A stretch of DNA of 36,285 nt from Lysobacterales bacterium (GTDB lineage Bacteria > Pseudomonadota > Gammaproteobacteria > Xanthomonadales > Xanthomonadaceae). The DNA lies in the NCBI GenBank assembly GCA_015655035.1, contig JAATFS010000069.1, positions 1-36,285 of the forward strand. Reading direction: 5' to 3'. The notes below the pieces were generated by a model. It searched no databases. It saw nothing but the letters and a program-made list of their open reading frames with translations, and had not been told where the DNA came from. The position numbers and the translations under genes were made by a program. This document shows positions 1 to 8,551 of this stretch, piece after piece. How positions within the stretch are numbered: position 1 is the first letter of the stretch; each line of letters starts with the position of its first letter.

Positions 1-51
1 CGAGGCCTATCGCGTTCGCTGGGGTGCTCTCTTCTTTCTTCCCACACCTGC

Positions 52-94
52 AAAAAGAATCGCCCGGTTGCACGTCCAAGTGCGACCGGGCGAT
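52..94 (-). terminator. Rho-independent terminator after the ComEA-like gene
   Basis: Positions 59-73 pair with 80-94 in a 15-bp GC-rich stem (one G-T wobble) around a 6-nt loop. Read on the minus strand the stem is followed by a T-rich run (complement of 52-60). It lies about 100 nt beyond the stop of the minus-strand gene at 195-527. The T-run makes it an intrinsic terminator for that direction only. The first 50 bases of the window show no gene I can support. Confidence 0.75.
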
Positions 95-194
95 ATACAT
101 CCTTGTCGGCTTCCAGCCTCCCCTAGACATCCAGCCTAGATAGGTAGCGGCCGCGCATCCTGCGTCTGACCGTGTTACGTGATGTCCCTTTCCC

Positions 195-527
195 TCAGCG
201 CCTTTCCACCGGCTTCACCGCCGCCGTCTTGGCAGCTCTCTTGGCAGGAGCCATCGTGGCGCCTACGTCGATCAGGTCTCGATTCCGTTCAACCGTCTTT
301 AGTCCGATTCCCTTGACCAGTGCCAGTTCCTCGGCACTTTTGAAGGGACCGTTCGCCTGTCGGTGATCGACGATGGCCTCGGCCTTCGATGGCCCGACAT
401 TCGTCAATATCCTGTTCAGCTCCTCGGCAGAGGCGGTATTGATGTCGACCTTATCGAGTGCATGCGCATTCGCGGACAACAGCAAAGCCAGAAACAGGGA
501 CTTCAGGATTACGGCAAAAGACTTCAT
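195..527 (-). CDS. comEA: ComEA-like exported helix-hairpin-helix DNA-binding protein
   Basis: A 110-residue protein starting with a signal peptide (MKSFAVILKS, hydrophobic core to about residue 22, cleavage near AHA-LDK). The mature part is a double helix-hairpin-helix domain of the ComEA/T55 type (VDINTASAEEL, then VGPSKAEAIVDHR and VKGIGLKTVERNR), which in this family binds double-stranded DNA in the periplasm during transformation. The last 20 residues are an Ala/Lys/Arg-rich basic tail. An upstream in-frame start exists at 599, but the ATG at 527 is preceded by AAGGAG at good spacing and begins the signal peptide, so I chose it. It stands alone, ended by the hairpin at 52-94. Role in DNA uptake is inferred from family; no other competence gene is nearby. 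Confidence 0.85.
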   Translation of the reverse strand: MKSFAVILKSLFLALLLSANAHALDKVDINTASAEELNRILTNVGPSKAEAIVDHRQANGPFKSAEELALVKGIGLKTVERNRDLIDVGATMAPAKRAAKTAAVKPVERR

Positions 528-690
528 GGCAACGCTCCTTGTGGCTTGGGTTAGGTCCTTGCCAGCATTCCTGCCGGCGAGGCCAGTGTCCCGCGCCACA
601 TGCAGAGAAGCCTATCGCCAACACGCAAGCTGGACAGCCGGTGAAAGGCGTGCAGGCTTGTAGGAAAAACCCTACCCCCTGGGCGAGGCG

Positions 691-696
691 TAGAAT
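691..696 (+). promoter_or_regulatory. Possible -10 box (TAGAAT) for the M20 peptidase gene
   Basis: TAGAAT lies 32 nt before the ATG at 728 in the 200-nt divergent gap between the ComEA-like gene and the peptidase. No convincing -35 hexamer is seen at 17 nt, so this is a tentative call. Confidence 0.3.
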
Positions 697-727
697 GCGC
701 CATCACTGCATGCACTTCGGAGTACCC

Positions 728-2221
728 ATGGACAGCGCCAAAATCGACCAATTCATCGGTGAAAAGTGGGATCGGGAGATCGTCCCGCAATTGGTCGATT
801 ACATCCGTATACCCAATAAATCCCCGATGTTCGATGCCGATTGGGTAGCGCACGGCTACATGGACCAGGCCGTGGCGTTGATGGAGTCGTGGGCGCGCGC
901 GCAGCCGATTTCCGGCATGCAGGTCGAGGTGGTGCGGCTGCAAGACCGCACGCCTCTGATCTTCATCGAGATCCCCGCCACCGGTAGCGAGTCCGGCGAT
1001 GACACCGTGCTGCTGTACGGACACCTGGACAAGCAGCCGGAAATGACCGGCTGGGACGCCGACCTTGGGCCGTGGCTGCCAGTGCTGCGTGGCGACAAGC
1101 TGTATGGCCGCGGTGGCGCCGACGACGGCTACGCGATCTTCGGTTCGCTGGCTGCCGTGCTGGCGCTGCGCGAACAGGGGCTCCCGCATGCGCGATGCGT
1201 GATCCTTATCGAAGCCTGCGAGGAATCGGGCAGCTACGACCTGCCCGCCTACGTCGACCACCTGGCCGAACGCATCGGCAAGCCATCGCTGGTGGTGTGC
1301 CTGGACTCGGGTTGTGCCAACTACGAACAGCTGTGGTGCACCACCTCGTTGCGCGGACTGACCGGCGGCAATCTGACGGTCAAGGTGCTGGACGAAGGCG
1401 TGCATTCGGGCGATGCCTCCGGCGTGGTCCCCTCCAGTTTCCGGCTACTGCGCCAGCTGCTGTCGCGTATCGAGGATGAGACCAGCGGCCGCATCCTGCT
1501 CGAGGATCTGCATGTGGAAGTGCCGGCCGAGCGCCTGGAACAGGCCAAGCGCGCGGCCGAAGTGGTCGATACCGCGATCTTCGACAAGTTCCCGCTGGTC
1601 GAGGGGCTGCACCCGATGAGCGAGGATCTGACCGAGCTGGTGCTCAACCGCACCTGGCGCCCAGCCTTGTCGGTCACCGGCGCCGGCGGCATGCCGTCGC
1701 TGGAATCGGCCGGCAACGTGCTGCGCCCGCAGACAGCGGTGAAGTTGTCGCTACGGCTTCCCCCCACCGCCGACGGCAAACGTAGCGGCGAATTGCTCAA
1801 GCAGGCACTGCTGCGCGATCCACCCAATGGTGCACAGGTCACCCTGGAGTTGGAAAAGGCTTCTTCCGGCTGGAACGCGCCCGCGATGGCGGCGTGGTTG
1901 GCAAGCGCCATCGACGACGCCAGCCAGGCATTCTTCGGCAAGCCAGCGATGTATATGGGCGAAGGCGGCTCGATTCCGTTCATGGGCATGCTTGGCGAGA
2001 AGTTCCCGGGCGCCCAGTTCATGATCACCGGCGTACTCGGCCCGCATTCCAATGCGCATGGCCCCAACGAGTTCCTGCACATCCCGATGGGCAAGCGTGT
2101 CACCGCCTGCGTATCGAAGGTAATCGCCGAGCACCATGCCGCCTGCCTGCGCGGCGAAACCAGCGGATCGCCGGTCGCTGCCGACAGCGGAACCCGCCAC
2201 GGCGATCACGGTTGCTGCTGA
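728..2221 (+). CDS. M20 family zinc metallopeptidase (dipeptidase-like)
   Basis: A 497-residue protein of the M20/ArgE-DapE-carnosinase family, cutting C-terminal or dipeptide amide bonds with a two-metal centre. All signature elements are visible in order: YGHLDKQPE (first His and the following Asp), GRGGADDG (bridging Asp), ILIEACEESGS (general base and metal-binding Glu pair), VCLDSG (metal Asp) and GPHSNAHGPNE near the C-terminus (last metal His). A dimerisation lid domain sits between the two halves. No signal peptide is apparent, so it is probably cytoplasmic. The ATG at 728 follows GGAG by six bases; longer in-frame starts upstream add residues with no family resemblance. It looks monocistronic. 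Substrate cannot be told from sequence. Confidence 0.9.
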   Translation: MDSAKIDQFIGEKWDREIVPQLVDYIRIPNKSPMFDADWVAHGYMDQAVALMESWARAQPISGMQVEVVRLQDRTPLIFIEIPATGSESGDDTVLLYGHLDKQPEMTGWDADLGPWLPVLRGDKLYGRGGADDGYAIFGSLAAVLALREQGLPHARCVILIEACEESGSYDLPAYVDHLAERIGKPSLVVCLDSGCANYEQLWCTTSLRGLTGGNLTVKVLDEGVHSGDASGVVPSSFRLLRQLLSRIEDETSGRILLEDLHVEVPAERLEQAKRAAEVVDTAIFDKFPLVEGLHPMSEDLTELVLNRTWRPALSVTGAGGMPSLESAGNVLRPQTAVKLSLRLPPTADGKRSGELLKQALLRDPPNGAQVTLELEKASSGWNAPAMAAWLASAIDDASQAFFGKPAMYMGEGGSIPFMGMLGEKFPGAQFMITGVLGPHSNAHGPNEFLHIPMGKRVTACVSKVIAEHHAACLRGETSGSPVAADSGTRHGDHGCC

Positions 2222-2326
2222 GCGGCGTGAATCGGAAACCGGGCGACGCAGGCCGACCACCGTCGCTGCGTCGATTCCACAATCGCGTAATGCTAGTCTG
2301 CTGCCCTCTCAACCAAACCTGATCCA

Positions 2327-2596
2327 ATGAACGGACTTTTCGGTAGCAGCAGCTGGCTTTACATCATCCTGGTCGGCTTCGTGGTCGGCCTGCTGGCCCG
2401 CTTTTTCACCCCCGGCACCCAACGTCTGGGCTGCCTGCTGACGATTGCGCTGGGCGTCGTCGGCGCCGTGTTGGCCGGATGGTTCGGCCAGTACATGGGC
2501 TGGTACTCGGCCGGCCAGCCCGCCGGTTTCGTCGGCGCCTTGCTCGGCGCAGTGGCCATCCTGGTCCTGCTGCGGCTGATCAGCGGCAAACGCTGA
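2327..2596 (+). CDS. GlsB/YeaQ/YmgE family small membrane protein
   Basis: An 89-residue protein with three hydrophobic segments (about residues 8-24, 33-54 and 66-84) and glycine-rich turns (FVVGLLARFFTPG, GVVGAVLAGWFG, GFVGALLGAVAIL), the pattern of the transglycosylase-associated/GlsB family. Members are inner-membrane proteins often induced by stress; their biochemical function is not established. It sits 105 nt after the M20 peptidase and 72 nt before amgK on the same strand, and may be read separately. The family call is based on the glycine-spaced three-helix pattern and length. Confidence 0.8.
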   Translation: MNGLFGSSSWLYIILVGFVVGLLARFFTPGTQRLGCLLTIALGVVGAVLAGWFGQYMGWYSAGQPAGFVGALLGAVAILVLLRLISGKR

Positions 2597-2668
2597 TCCG
2601 CCGATGCGTTCGTACCTGGCGTGCCGTTTGACGGCGGCGGCCTCCCTTGTACCCGTCCGTTCGATCCG

Positions 2669-3688
2669 ATGACCGAAAACGCCACAGAATCCCCTCGCGA
2701 TCTCCAGCGACTTCAGTGGACCCGCATCGCGCTGGCCGATCCGCAGGCCACATTGCAGCGCGCCTCGGTCGATGCCGGCTTCCGCAGCTACTGGCGCAGT
2801 GCCGGCAGCAGCGGCAGCCATGTCGTGATGGACTCGCCGCCCGCCCTGGAAGATCCAAGGCCGTGGCTCAACATGCGCCAAGTGCTGGCAGACGGCGGCG
2901 TGCGCGTACCGCAGGTGATCGCCCAGGATCTGGACGCGGGCTTGCTGTTGCTGGAAGACCTCGGCACGCCAACGCTGGCGCAGGCCCTGACGCCTGACAA
3001 TGCCGATGCGCTTTTCGATGCCGCACTGGAACAACTGCTGAAATTGCAGCGCATCGCACCGCCGAACGGCATCGGCGAGTTCGGCGCGAGCTTGCTGCAA
3101 CGCGACGCCGGCCTATTCGAGGAATGGTTCCTCGGCCGCCACCTCGGCATCACCCTGGGTCGCGACGACAGCCAGCGGTTGCAGCAATTGCAACAGCAAC
3201 TGATGGACAACGCGCTGGCCCAACCGCGCGTATTGACCCACCGCGATTTCATGCCGCGCAATCTGATGCCGGTGGCCGATGGCCCGGCGGTGCTGGACTT
3301 CCAGGACTGCGTGATCGGCCCGGTCGCCTACGATGCCATCAGCCTGTTCAAGGACACTTCGGTGAGCTGGCCGCTGGAACGCGTGGACGGCTGGCTGGCG
3401 CGCTATCACGCGCGCGCCAGCGCCGCAGGCATCCCGGTGCCGCCGCTGGAACGTTTCCTGCGCGATGCGGACTGGATGGGCGTACAGCGCCACCTCAAGA
3501 ACCTGGGCATTTTCTCGCGCCTGAGTTATCGCGATGGCAAGCACTGGTACCTGGACAACGTGCCGCGCTTCATCGCCTATCTTGATCAGGTGGTGCCGCG
3601 CTATCCCGAGCTGCAAGCGTTGGCGCATCTGCTGGAAACCCGGATCAAACCCGCGCTCGCTGCCGACGCCTCGGCCGCTCGCGCATGA
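2669..3688 (+). CDS. amgK: N-acetylmuramate/N-acetylglucosamine kinase AmgK
   Basis: A 339-residue aminoglycoside-phosphotransferase-fold kinase. The catalytic loop reads THRDFMPRN (His191, Asp193, Asn198), followed by LDFQD (Asp210, Asp213) as the metal-binding segment. Its partner murU overlaps its stop by four bases (ATGA). In this pair AmgK phosphorylates the anomeric carbon of recycled MurNAc (and GlcNAc) and MurU then makes UDP-MurNAc, feeding peptidoglycan synthesis without MurA/MurB. The first ATG in this frame lies at 2621; I chose 2669 (MTENATESP) because the additional 16 residues are unlike the family. The kinase assignment is strong because of the coupling to murU; sugar preference is from family knowledge. 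Confidence 0.9.
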   Translation: MTENATESPRDLQRLQWTRIALADPQATLQRASVDAGFRSYWRSAGSSGSHVVMDSPPALEDPRPWLNMRQVLADGGVRVPQVIAQDLDAGLLLLEDLGTPTLAQALTPDNADALFDAALEQLLKLQRIAPPNGIGEFGASLLQRDAGLFEEWFLGRHLGITLGRDDSQRLQQLQQQLMDNALAQPRVLTHRDFMPRNLMPVADGPAVLDFQDCVIGPVAYDAISLFKDTSVSWPLERVDGWLARYHARASAAGIPVPPLERFLRDADWMGVQRHLKNLGIFSRLSYRDGKHWYLDNVPRFIAYLDQVVPRYPELQALAHLLETRIKPALAADASAARA

Positions 3689-4401
3689 AGGCATTGATCT
3701 TCGCCGCCGGCCTGGGCGAACGCATGCGGCCGCTGACCGATCACACGCCCAAACCGCTGCTGCACGTGGGCGGCCAGGCGCTGATCGTATGGCACCTGCG
3801 CCGGCTGGCCGCACTCGGCATCGGCGAGGTGGTGATCAACACCTCGTGGCTGGCCGCTCGATTCCCGCAGACACTGGGCGATGGCAGCGGCTACGGCGTG
3901 AAAATCGCTTATTCGTTCGAAGGCGACACGCCACTGGAAACCGGTGGCGGCATGCAGCATGCGTTGCCGTTGCTGGGCGGCGCACCGTTCCTGGCGATCA
4001 ACGGCGACATCTGGAGCGACTTCGATCTGGCCCGGCTACCGCGCGAACCGGTCGGCGACGCGCATTTGGTATTGGTCGACAATCCGCTGCACCACCTTCG
4101 AGGCGACTTCACCCTGTACCCCGATGGACAGGTCGGCGACCGCGTTGAAGGCCTGGATGCGCTTACCTTCTCCGGCATCGGGGTTTACCGCCCTTCGCTG
4201 CTGCGGCAGTGGCAAGACGTGATCGGCAATACCCCGGGCGCGAATGCCGCGCCCCCCCGCTTTCCGTTGGCGCCGCTACTGCGCGCGGCGATGGCGCGGC
4301 ACGCGGTCAGCGGCGAACACCATCGGGGCGAGTGGACGGATGTAGGCACCCCGGCACGTCTGCGCCAGCTGGACGAACGCCTGCGCGGCCCGGAAGCCTG
4401 A
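3685..4401 (+). CDS. murU: N-acetylmuramate alpha-1-phosphate uridylyltransferase MurU
   Basis: A 238-residue nucleotidyltransferase of the sugar-nucleotide pyrophosphorylase family. It opens with MKALIFAAGLGERMRPLTDH and PKPLLHVGG (nucleotide-binding signature, residues 8-30), then ETGGG (85-89) and INGDIWSD with the metal-binding Asp108. The length matches MurU. It converts MurNAc-1-phosphate and UTP to UDP-MurNAc, the second step after AmgK, with which it is translationally coupled through an ATGA overlap. In Pseudomonas this bypass gives intrinsic fosfomycin tolerance. The gene ends only 8 nt from the convergent stop of hda, leaving no room for a terminator. The recycling phosphatase MupP is not in this window. 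Confidence 0.9.
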   Translation: MKALIFAAGLGERMRPLTDHTPKPLLHVGGQALIVWHLRRLAALGIGEVVINTSWLAARFPQTLGDGSGYGVKIAYSFEGDTPLETGGGMQHALPLLGGAPFLAINGDIWSDFDLARLPREPVGDAHLVLVDNPLHHLRGDFTLYPDGQVGDRVEGLDALTFSGIGVYRPSLLRQWQDVIGNTPGANAAPPRFPLAPLLRAAMARHAVSGEHHRGEWTDVGTPARLRQLDERLRGPEA

Positions 4402-4409
4402 ACCGTGCG

Positions 4410-5114
4410 TCAGCGCCTGCCTGCGTCGTCCAGCACCCGTCGCAGGAACGGCACGGTGATGCGGCGTTGCGCCGCCAACGACTCGCGGTCCAACCGATCC
4501 AGCAACGCAACCAGGCCGGTCAGTTCGCGGTCGGTGTGAATCAGCAGCCAGTCGATCGCCGCATCATCCAGCGCCAACCCTCGCCGCTGCGCACGATCGC
4601 GCAAAACCGCTGCACGGCCCACATCATCCAGCGATGGCAGCGTGAAGCGAATGCATTGCGACAACCGCGAACGCAGGTCCGGCAGCACCAGTTCCAGGCG
4701 GTCGGGCATCGCGCGTGCGGTATACAACAGGGTGATCCCGGCGGCGCGCGCACGATTATGGAAATCGAACAGTGCCACCTCGTCGTCGCGGTTGCCGGCA
4801 ATCGCTTCCAGGCCGTCCAGCGCCACCACCTCACGCCCCTCGAACGCCTCCAGCGCATCGCGCAGGCGGCCTGTCGCCGCCTGTAGCGGCAGATAGGCGG
4901 GGGCCCGCGCCACCTGCTCGGCGGCCGCGCACAGCGACAGGGCCAGGTGAGTCTTGCCACTACCGGCCGGTCCGGCCAGGTAGATCCAGTCGGCAAGCTG
5001 GCCGACCGCGATCGCCTGTAATTGCGCAACCAATCCATCCGGGGCAGCCACGTAACTTTCGAAGCGCTGGTCGGGCGGATAGCGCAGCGCCAGCGGCAGT
5101 TGCGGCACACTCAC
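4410..5114 (-). CDS. hda: DnaA regulatory inactivator Hda
   Basis: A 234-residue DnaA-like AAA+ protein. Residues 5-10 (QLPLAL) form the sliding-clamp-binding motif of Hda. Walker A is GPAGSGKT (48-55), Walker B is in VVALDGLEAIAG, and the sensor/arginine region follows (LPDLRSRLSQC). It lacks the DNA-binding domain of DnaA, as expected. With the loaded clamp it stimulates ATP hydrolysis on DnaA after initiation of replication. It is the last gene of a three-gene minus-strand operon; its start overlaps the stop of the upstream PerM-like gene by four bases. The upstream membrane gene is a common neighbour of hda in gammaproteobacteria. Confidence 0.93.
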   Translation of the reverse strand: MSVPQLPLALRYPPDQRFESYVAAPDGLVAQLQAIAVGQLADWIYLAGPAGSGKTHLALSLCAAAEQVARAPAYLPLQAATGRLRDALEAFEGREVVALDGLEAIAGNRDDEVALFDFHNRARAAGITLLYTARAMPDRLELVLPDLRSRLSQCIRFTLPSLDDVGRAAVLRDRAQRRGLALDDAAIDWLLIHTDRELTGLVALLDRLDRESLAAQRRITVPFLRRVLDDAGRR

Positions 5115-6244
5115 GGGCGATCCAGGTCCTTCGATGCATCGACGATCAGCCCCGGCTCGCCGCCATACAGCTCGCTGTTGGTATAGCGATCGTGCGCGTA
5201 GCGAAACAGCACGTTGGCCACCGCCGCCACCGGCAATGCCAGCAGCATGCCGAGAAAACCGAACAACTGGCCGCCGGCCATCACCGCGAAGATCACCGCC
5301 ACCGGATGCAAGCCGATCTTGTCGCCGACGATGCGCGGGGTCAGCACGTAGCTCTCCAGCAGTTGGCCGACGGTGAACACCACCGCCACGCCGATCAGCA
5401 ATTTCAGATCAAAGCCTTGCGCCTGCACCAAGGCGGCAAGCACCGCCAGCACGATGCCGGTGGTCGCTCCCAGGTAGGGAATGAAGCTGATCAACCCGGC
5501 CACGATGCCGATCAACAGACCGAGCTTGAGCCCGATCAGCGACAGACCGGCGGCATAGACCACACCCAGTGCCAGCATTACCAGGAACTGGCCCCGGATG
5601 AAAGCACCCAGCACGTCGTTGGATTCCTGCGCCAGGGCGCTGACCGTGCCGATGTACTTGCGCGGGATCACCGCCGCCACGCGCTCGACCAGCTTGTCCC
5701 AGTCGCGCAGGAAGTAGAACGTGAGCAGTGGCACCAGGGCGATATTGATCACCCAGGCGACCATCGCAAAACCCGAGCGCGACACGTAGCCGAAGAAGGT
5801 CTTGGCCGCGCCACCGGCCTGCTGCCAGTGCGCGCGCACTAATTCGATCAACCGCGCCGGATCCAGCCAGCCCATCAGCGCCAGCCCGGTCTTCTGCTCG
5901 ACCCACGGTATCGCGATGCCGATCGCCCAGTCACGTATCTGCGGCAGCGCCTCGATCAAGGTCATGATCTGGCGCTCGATCATCGGCACCAGCAGCATCA
6001 GCGCCAGTGCCACCAACAGCAGCATCAGCACGAACACCAGGGCGACGGCGATGTTTCGCGAGCGGGTGGCGCGCTCCAGGCGATCCACCAGCGGATCGCC
6101 GGCCCAGCCCAGCAGCAATGCAAGCACGAACGGGGTCAGCACCGGCGCCAGCAGCCAGACCACCCAGAACACCACCGCGCACAACGCCCCCCACTTCAGG
6201 CGACGCAGGAATTGGGCAATCTCAGCTTCCGGGGACAAATTCAT
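5111..6244 (-). CDS. perM: AI-2E/PerM family inner-membrane transporter-like protein
   Basis: A 377-residue polytopic membrane protein with paired hydrophobic segments near the N-terminus (ALCAVVFWVVWLLAPVLTPF), a variable soluble stretch around residues 100-150, and a C-terminal cluster of helices including LGLLIGIVAGLISFIPYLGA, typical of the AI-2E family transporter fold. The short motif ISFIPYLG is characteristic. Substrate is unknown; the family includes TqsA, proposed to export AI-2, and Na+/H+ antiporter-like members. It is the middle gene between the DUF2066 gene and hda, sharing 4-nt ATGA overlaps at both ends, so expression should be coupled. The perM symbol follows the usual name beside hda. 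Confidence 0.85.
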   Translation of the reverse strand: MNLSPEAEIAQFLRRLKWGALCAVVFWVVWLLAPVLTPFVLALLLGWAGDPLVDRLERATRSRNIAVALVFVLMLLLVALALMLLVPMIERQIMTLIEALPQIRDWAIGIAIPWVEQKTGLALMGWLDPARLIELVRAHWQQAGGAAKTFFGYVSRSGFAMVAWVINIALVPLLTFYFLRDWDKLVERVAAVIPRKYIGTVSALAQESNDVLGAFIRGQFLVMLALGVVYAAGLSLIGLKLGLLIGIVAGLISFIPYLGATTGIVLAVLAALVQAQGFDLKLLIGVAVVFTVGQLLESYVLTPRIVGDKIGLHPVAVIFAVMAGGQLFGFLGMLLALPVAAVANVLFRYAHDRYTNSELYGGEPGLIVDASKDLDRP

Positions 6245-7341
6245 TTGAGGCGATACTCCGCGTGCTCGTTTTCCAGAACAACCGGGCCCTCGGCCGGCGC
6301 GTTCACCACCTCCACCGGGCTGTTGTCTCCCAGCAAGCGATTGAAGCCGGGAATCCCGGTCAACAGGTCGAGATCGAGCTCCAGCCGCTCGCCCGAGGCC
6401 GCCACCGGACGGATACCGCGCACCACCGCCACGCCTTGCAGGGCGGCGGACAGGCGCAGATAGTCGTCGGCACTGCGGATGCCAGTGAACACGGCGCGAT
6501 AGATGCCAGGCACGCCGCTGTCCACGCGCTTGGCGTAGCGTTTGACCAGTGCATCGGCGGCACCGTCCGCACCGCTGGCGATCGTCCGACGCGGGTCGTC
6601 GTTACTGCTCGACCAGCTCGACAGCACCTTGCCGTTATCGATGAAGGTCCAGTCTGCGGTCCACCCGCCGTTGCCACGGTAGAGCTTGCCGACCAACTGC
6701 ATCGGCGGGCTGTAGCGCGCCGATGCACGCGCGATCGCCGCCGTGTCCTGACGCCAGATCGCGCCCACCAGCGCCTGTTCGGCCGCGCCACCGCCGGGCA
6801 GGCCGAGGCGATAGCCGCGCTCGATCGCGCGATCGAGCGCGCTGCGAGCGGCATTGGCCTGCGCCACACCGACCAGGCGCGGGCCGCTGCCATCGTCGAT
6901 CGCCAGCCACAGGACCGGCTTGGGCCGGGGTTGCGGCCACACCGGCAGACCCAGCGCCGTCACCAGCCCATCCACGTCCGCCTGCCGGAAGCGCGCCACC
7001 AGCGTAGTGCGGAAGGTTGCCGCGCCCGAGGGAGAGCTGCCCTCGTCCTGGCGGTAGTCGTAGCTGTCCACGTAGTTGCCGGCCCCGCGCAGTGCCTGCG
7101 CCACGCCCGGACGCGACGTGACGTTGCGCTCGCCGGCCAGCTTGCCGAGCACGATGCCCAGCGCGCGGGCCAGCGCCCCCGGGCGATCACCTTCGCTCTG
7201 GCTGTTGACCGCCACCTCGGCTTCATAGGTTCCCTGGGCCTTGGCGACATCGCCTTCGGTACGCAGATCGGCCTGGGCAAAGGCCGGAGCGATGGACAAG
7301 CCACCCGCGAGGGCGAAGAAAAGGACAAGACTGCAGCGCAT
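6241..7341 (-). CDS. DUF2066 domain exported protein
   Basis: A 366-residue protein with a signal peptide (MRCSLVLFFALAGGLSIAPAFA, cleavage near residue 22). The following region (YEAEVAVNSQSEGDRPGALARALGIVL, then GRNV-like GERNVTSRPGV) resembles DUF2066, a periplasmic or envelope family of unknown function. The C-terminal half includes a stretch resembling a repeated unit (YLRLSAALQGVAVVRGIRPVAASGE). It is the first gene of the minus-strand operon with the PerM-like gene and hda, overlapping the former by four bases, and diverges from purM. The same neighbour order (DUF2066 beside perM, hda and purMN) is common in related bacteria. No function can be assigned. Confidence 0.85.
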   Translation of the reverse strand: MRCSLVLFFALAGGLSIAPAFAQADLRTEGDVAKAQGTYEAEVAVNSQSEGDRPGALARALGIVLGKLAGERNVTSRPGVAQALRGAGNYVDSYDYRQDEGSSPSGAATFRTTLVARFRQADVDGLVTALGLPVWPQPRPKPVLWLAIDDGSGPRLVGVAQANAARSALDRAIERGYRLGLPGGGAAEQALVGAIWRQDTAAIARASARYSPPMQLVGKLYRGNGGWTADWTFIDNGKVLSSWSSSNDDPRRTIASGADGAADALVKRYAKRVDSGVPGIYRAVFTGIRSADDYLRLSAALQGVAVVRGIRPVAASGERLELDLDLLTGIPGFNRLLGDNSPVEVVNAPAEGPVVLENEHAEYRLK

Positions 7342-7411
7342 TGAAGGTTCCGTTACTCGGCGTATCCGAGGGAATTGTTGCCCGAATGCGGCCTGGGCGC
7401 CAATGCGGCCT

Positions 7412-7419
7412 GCTAAAAT
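7412..7419 (+). promoter_or_regulatory. Extended -10 promoter element for purMN
   Basis: TGCTAAAAT (7411-7419) is an extended -10 box (TGn plus TAAAAT) 30 nt ahead of the purM GTG start. The gap between the divergent DUF2066 gene and purM is 107 nt and must hold promoters for both directions. No good -35 is present, which is common for extended -10 promoters. Confidence 0.45.
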
Positions 7420-7448
7420 CTTCGCCTCATCCGCAAAAGCAGCCGCCT

Positions 7449-8504
7449 GTGACCCGCCAATCGCCTTCTGCTCCCTCGCCCCTGACCTACCGCGACGCCG
7501 GTGTCGACATCGATGCAGGCAACGCGCTGGTCGAGCGCATCAAGCCGCTGGTCAAGCGCAGCTTCCGCCCCGAAGTAATGGGGGGACTGGGCGGGTTCGG
7601 CGCCCTGTTCGACCTGTCCGGCAAGTACCGCGAGCCGGTGCTGGTGTCTGGGACCGACGGCGTCGGCACCAAGCTGAAGCTGGCCCAGCAGCTGAACCGC
7701 CACGACACCATCGGCATCGACCTGGTCGGCATGTGCGTCAACGACGTGCTGGTCCAGGGAGCCGAGCCGCTGTTCTTCCTGGATTACTTCGCCACCGGCA
7801 AGCTGAACGTGGATATCGCCGCAGCCGTCGTCGGCGGCATCGCCCGAGGCTGCGAGCTGGCTGGCTGTGCGCTGATCGGCGGCGAAACCGCCGAAATGCC
7901 GGACATGTACCCGCCGGGCGAATACGACCTGGCCGGCTTCACCGTCGGCGCGGTGGAGAAGTCGCAATTGCTCGACGGTGCGCAGGTGCGCCAGGGCGAC
8001 GTATTGATCGGCCTGGCCTCCTCTGGCCCGCATTCCAACGGCTACTCGCTGATCCGCCGCATCTACGAGCGCGCCGGCTCGCCCGCCGAGCTGGATCTGG
8101 GCGGGGTGAAACTGATCGATGCCTTGATGGCGCCGACCGCGCTGTACGTCAAGCCGATCCTGTCGCTGCTCAAGTCGCATGGCGCCGCGATCCACGCGAT
8201 GGCCCACGTCACCGGCGGCGGCCTGACCGAAAACATCATCCGCGTCATCCCTGATGGCCTGGGCCTGGACATCGATGCCAGCGCCTGGACGCTGCCGCCG
8301 ATATTCGCCTGGCTGCAGCGCGAAGGCGCGGTGACCGACAGCGAGATGTGGCGCACCTTCAATTGCGGGATCGGCTTCGTGCTGGTCGCCGCGCCCGACC
8401 AGGCAGTCGCACTGGAACAGGCCCTGGACGCACTGGCGCTGGCGCACTGGCGGATCGGCGAGGTCGCCGCCGCAGAAGGCGAAGAACGCGTCCGCATCGG
8501 CTGA
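7449..8504 (+). CDS. purM: Phosphoribosylformylglycinamidine cyclo-ligase PurM (AIR synthetase)
   Basis: A 351-residue enzyme that closes the imidazole ring of AIR from FGAM using ATP, the fifth step of purine synthesis. Visible signatures are LTYRDAGVDIDAGNALV, GGFGALFDL, the ATP/metal-binding GTDGVGTKLKLA, VNDVLVQGAEPLFFLDYFA and ALIGGETAEMP, all characteristic of PurM. The GTG at 7449 is chosen because it starts close to the conserved TYRDAG block; an ATG at 7341 would add 36 residues overlapping the divergent DUF2066 start and the promoter. purN follows after 47 nt, forming the usual purMN pair. Confidence 0.95.
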   Translation: MTRQSPSAPSPLTYRDAGVDIDAGNALVERIKPLVKRSFRPEVMGGLGGFGALFDLSGKYREPVLVSGTDGVGTKLKLAQQLNRHDTIGIDLVGMCVNDVLVQGAEPLFFLDYFATGKLNVDIAAAVVGGIARGCELAGCALIGGETAEMPDMYPPGEYDLAGFTVGAVEKSQLLDGAQVRQGDVLIGLASSGPHSNGYSLIRRIYERAGSPAELDLGGVKLIDALMAPTALYVKPILSLLKSHGAAIHAMAHVTGGGLTENIIRVIPDGLGLDIDASAWTLPPIFAWLQREGAVTDSEMWRTFNCGIGFVLVAAPDQAVALEQALDALALAHWRIGEVAAAEGEERVRIG

Positions 8505-8551
8505 GCCGCCCGCATGATGGCCAAGGCCTCGTTCAACCTGGCAACGCGTCC

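Noticed and set aside
6007..7344. A 445-residue open frame on the plus strand opposite the DUF2066 gene
   Set aside because: No domain, Arg/His/Ala-rich, and the opposite strand carries a signal peptide and coupled operon starts.
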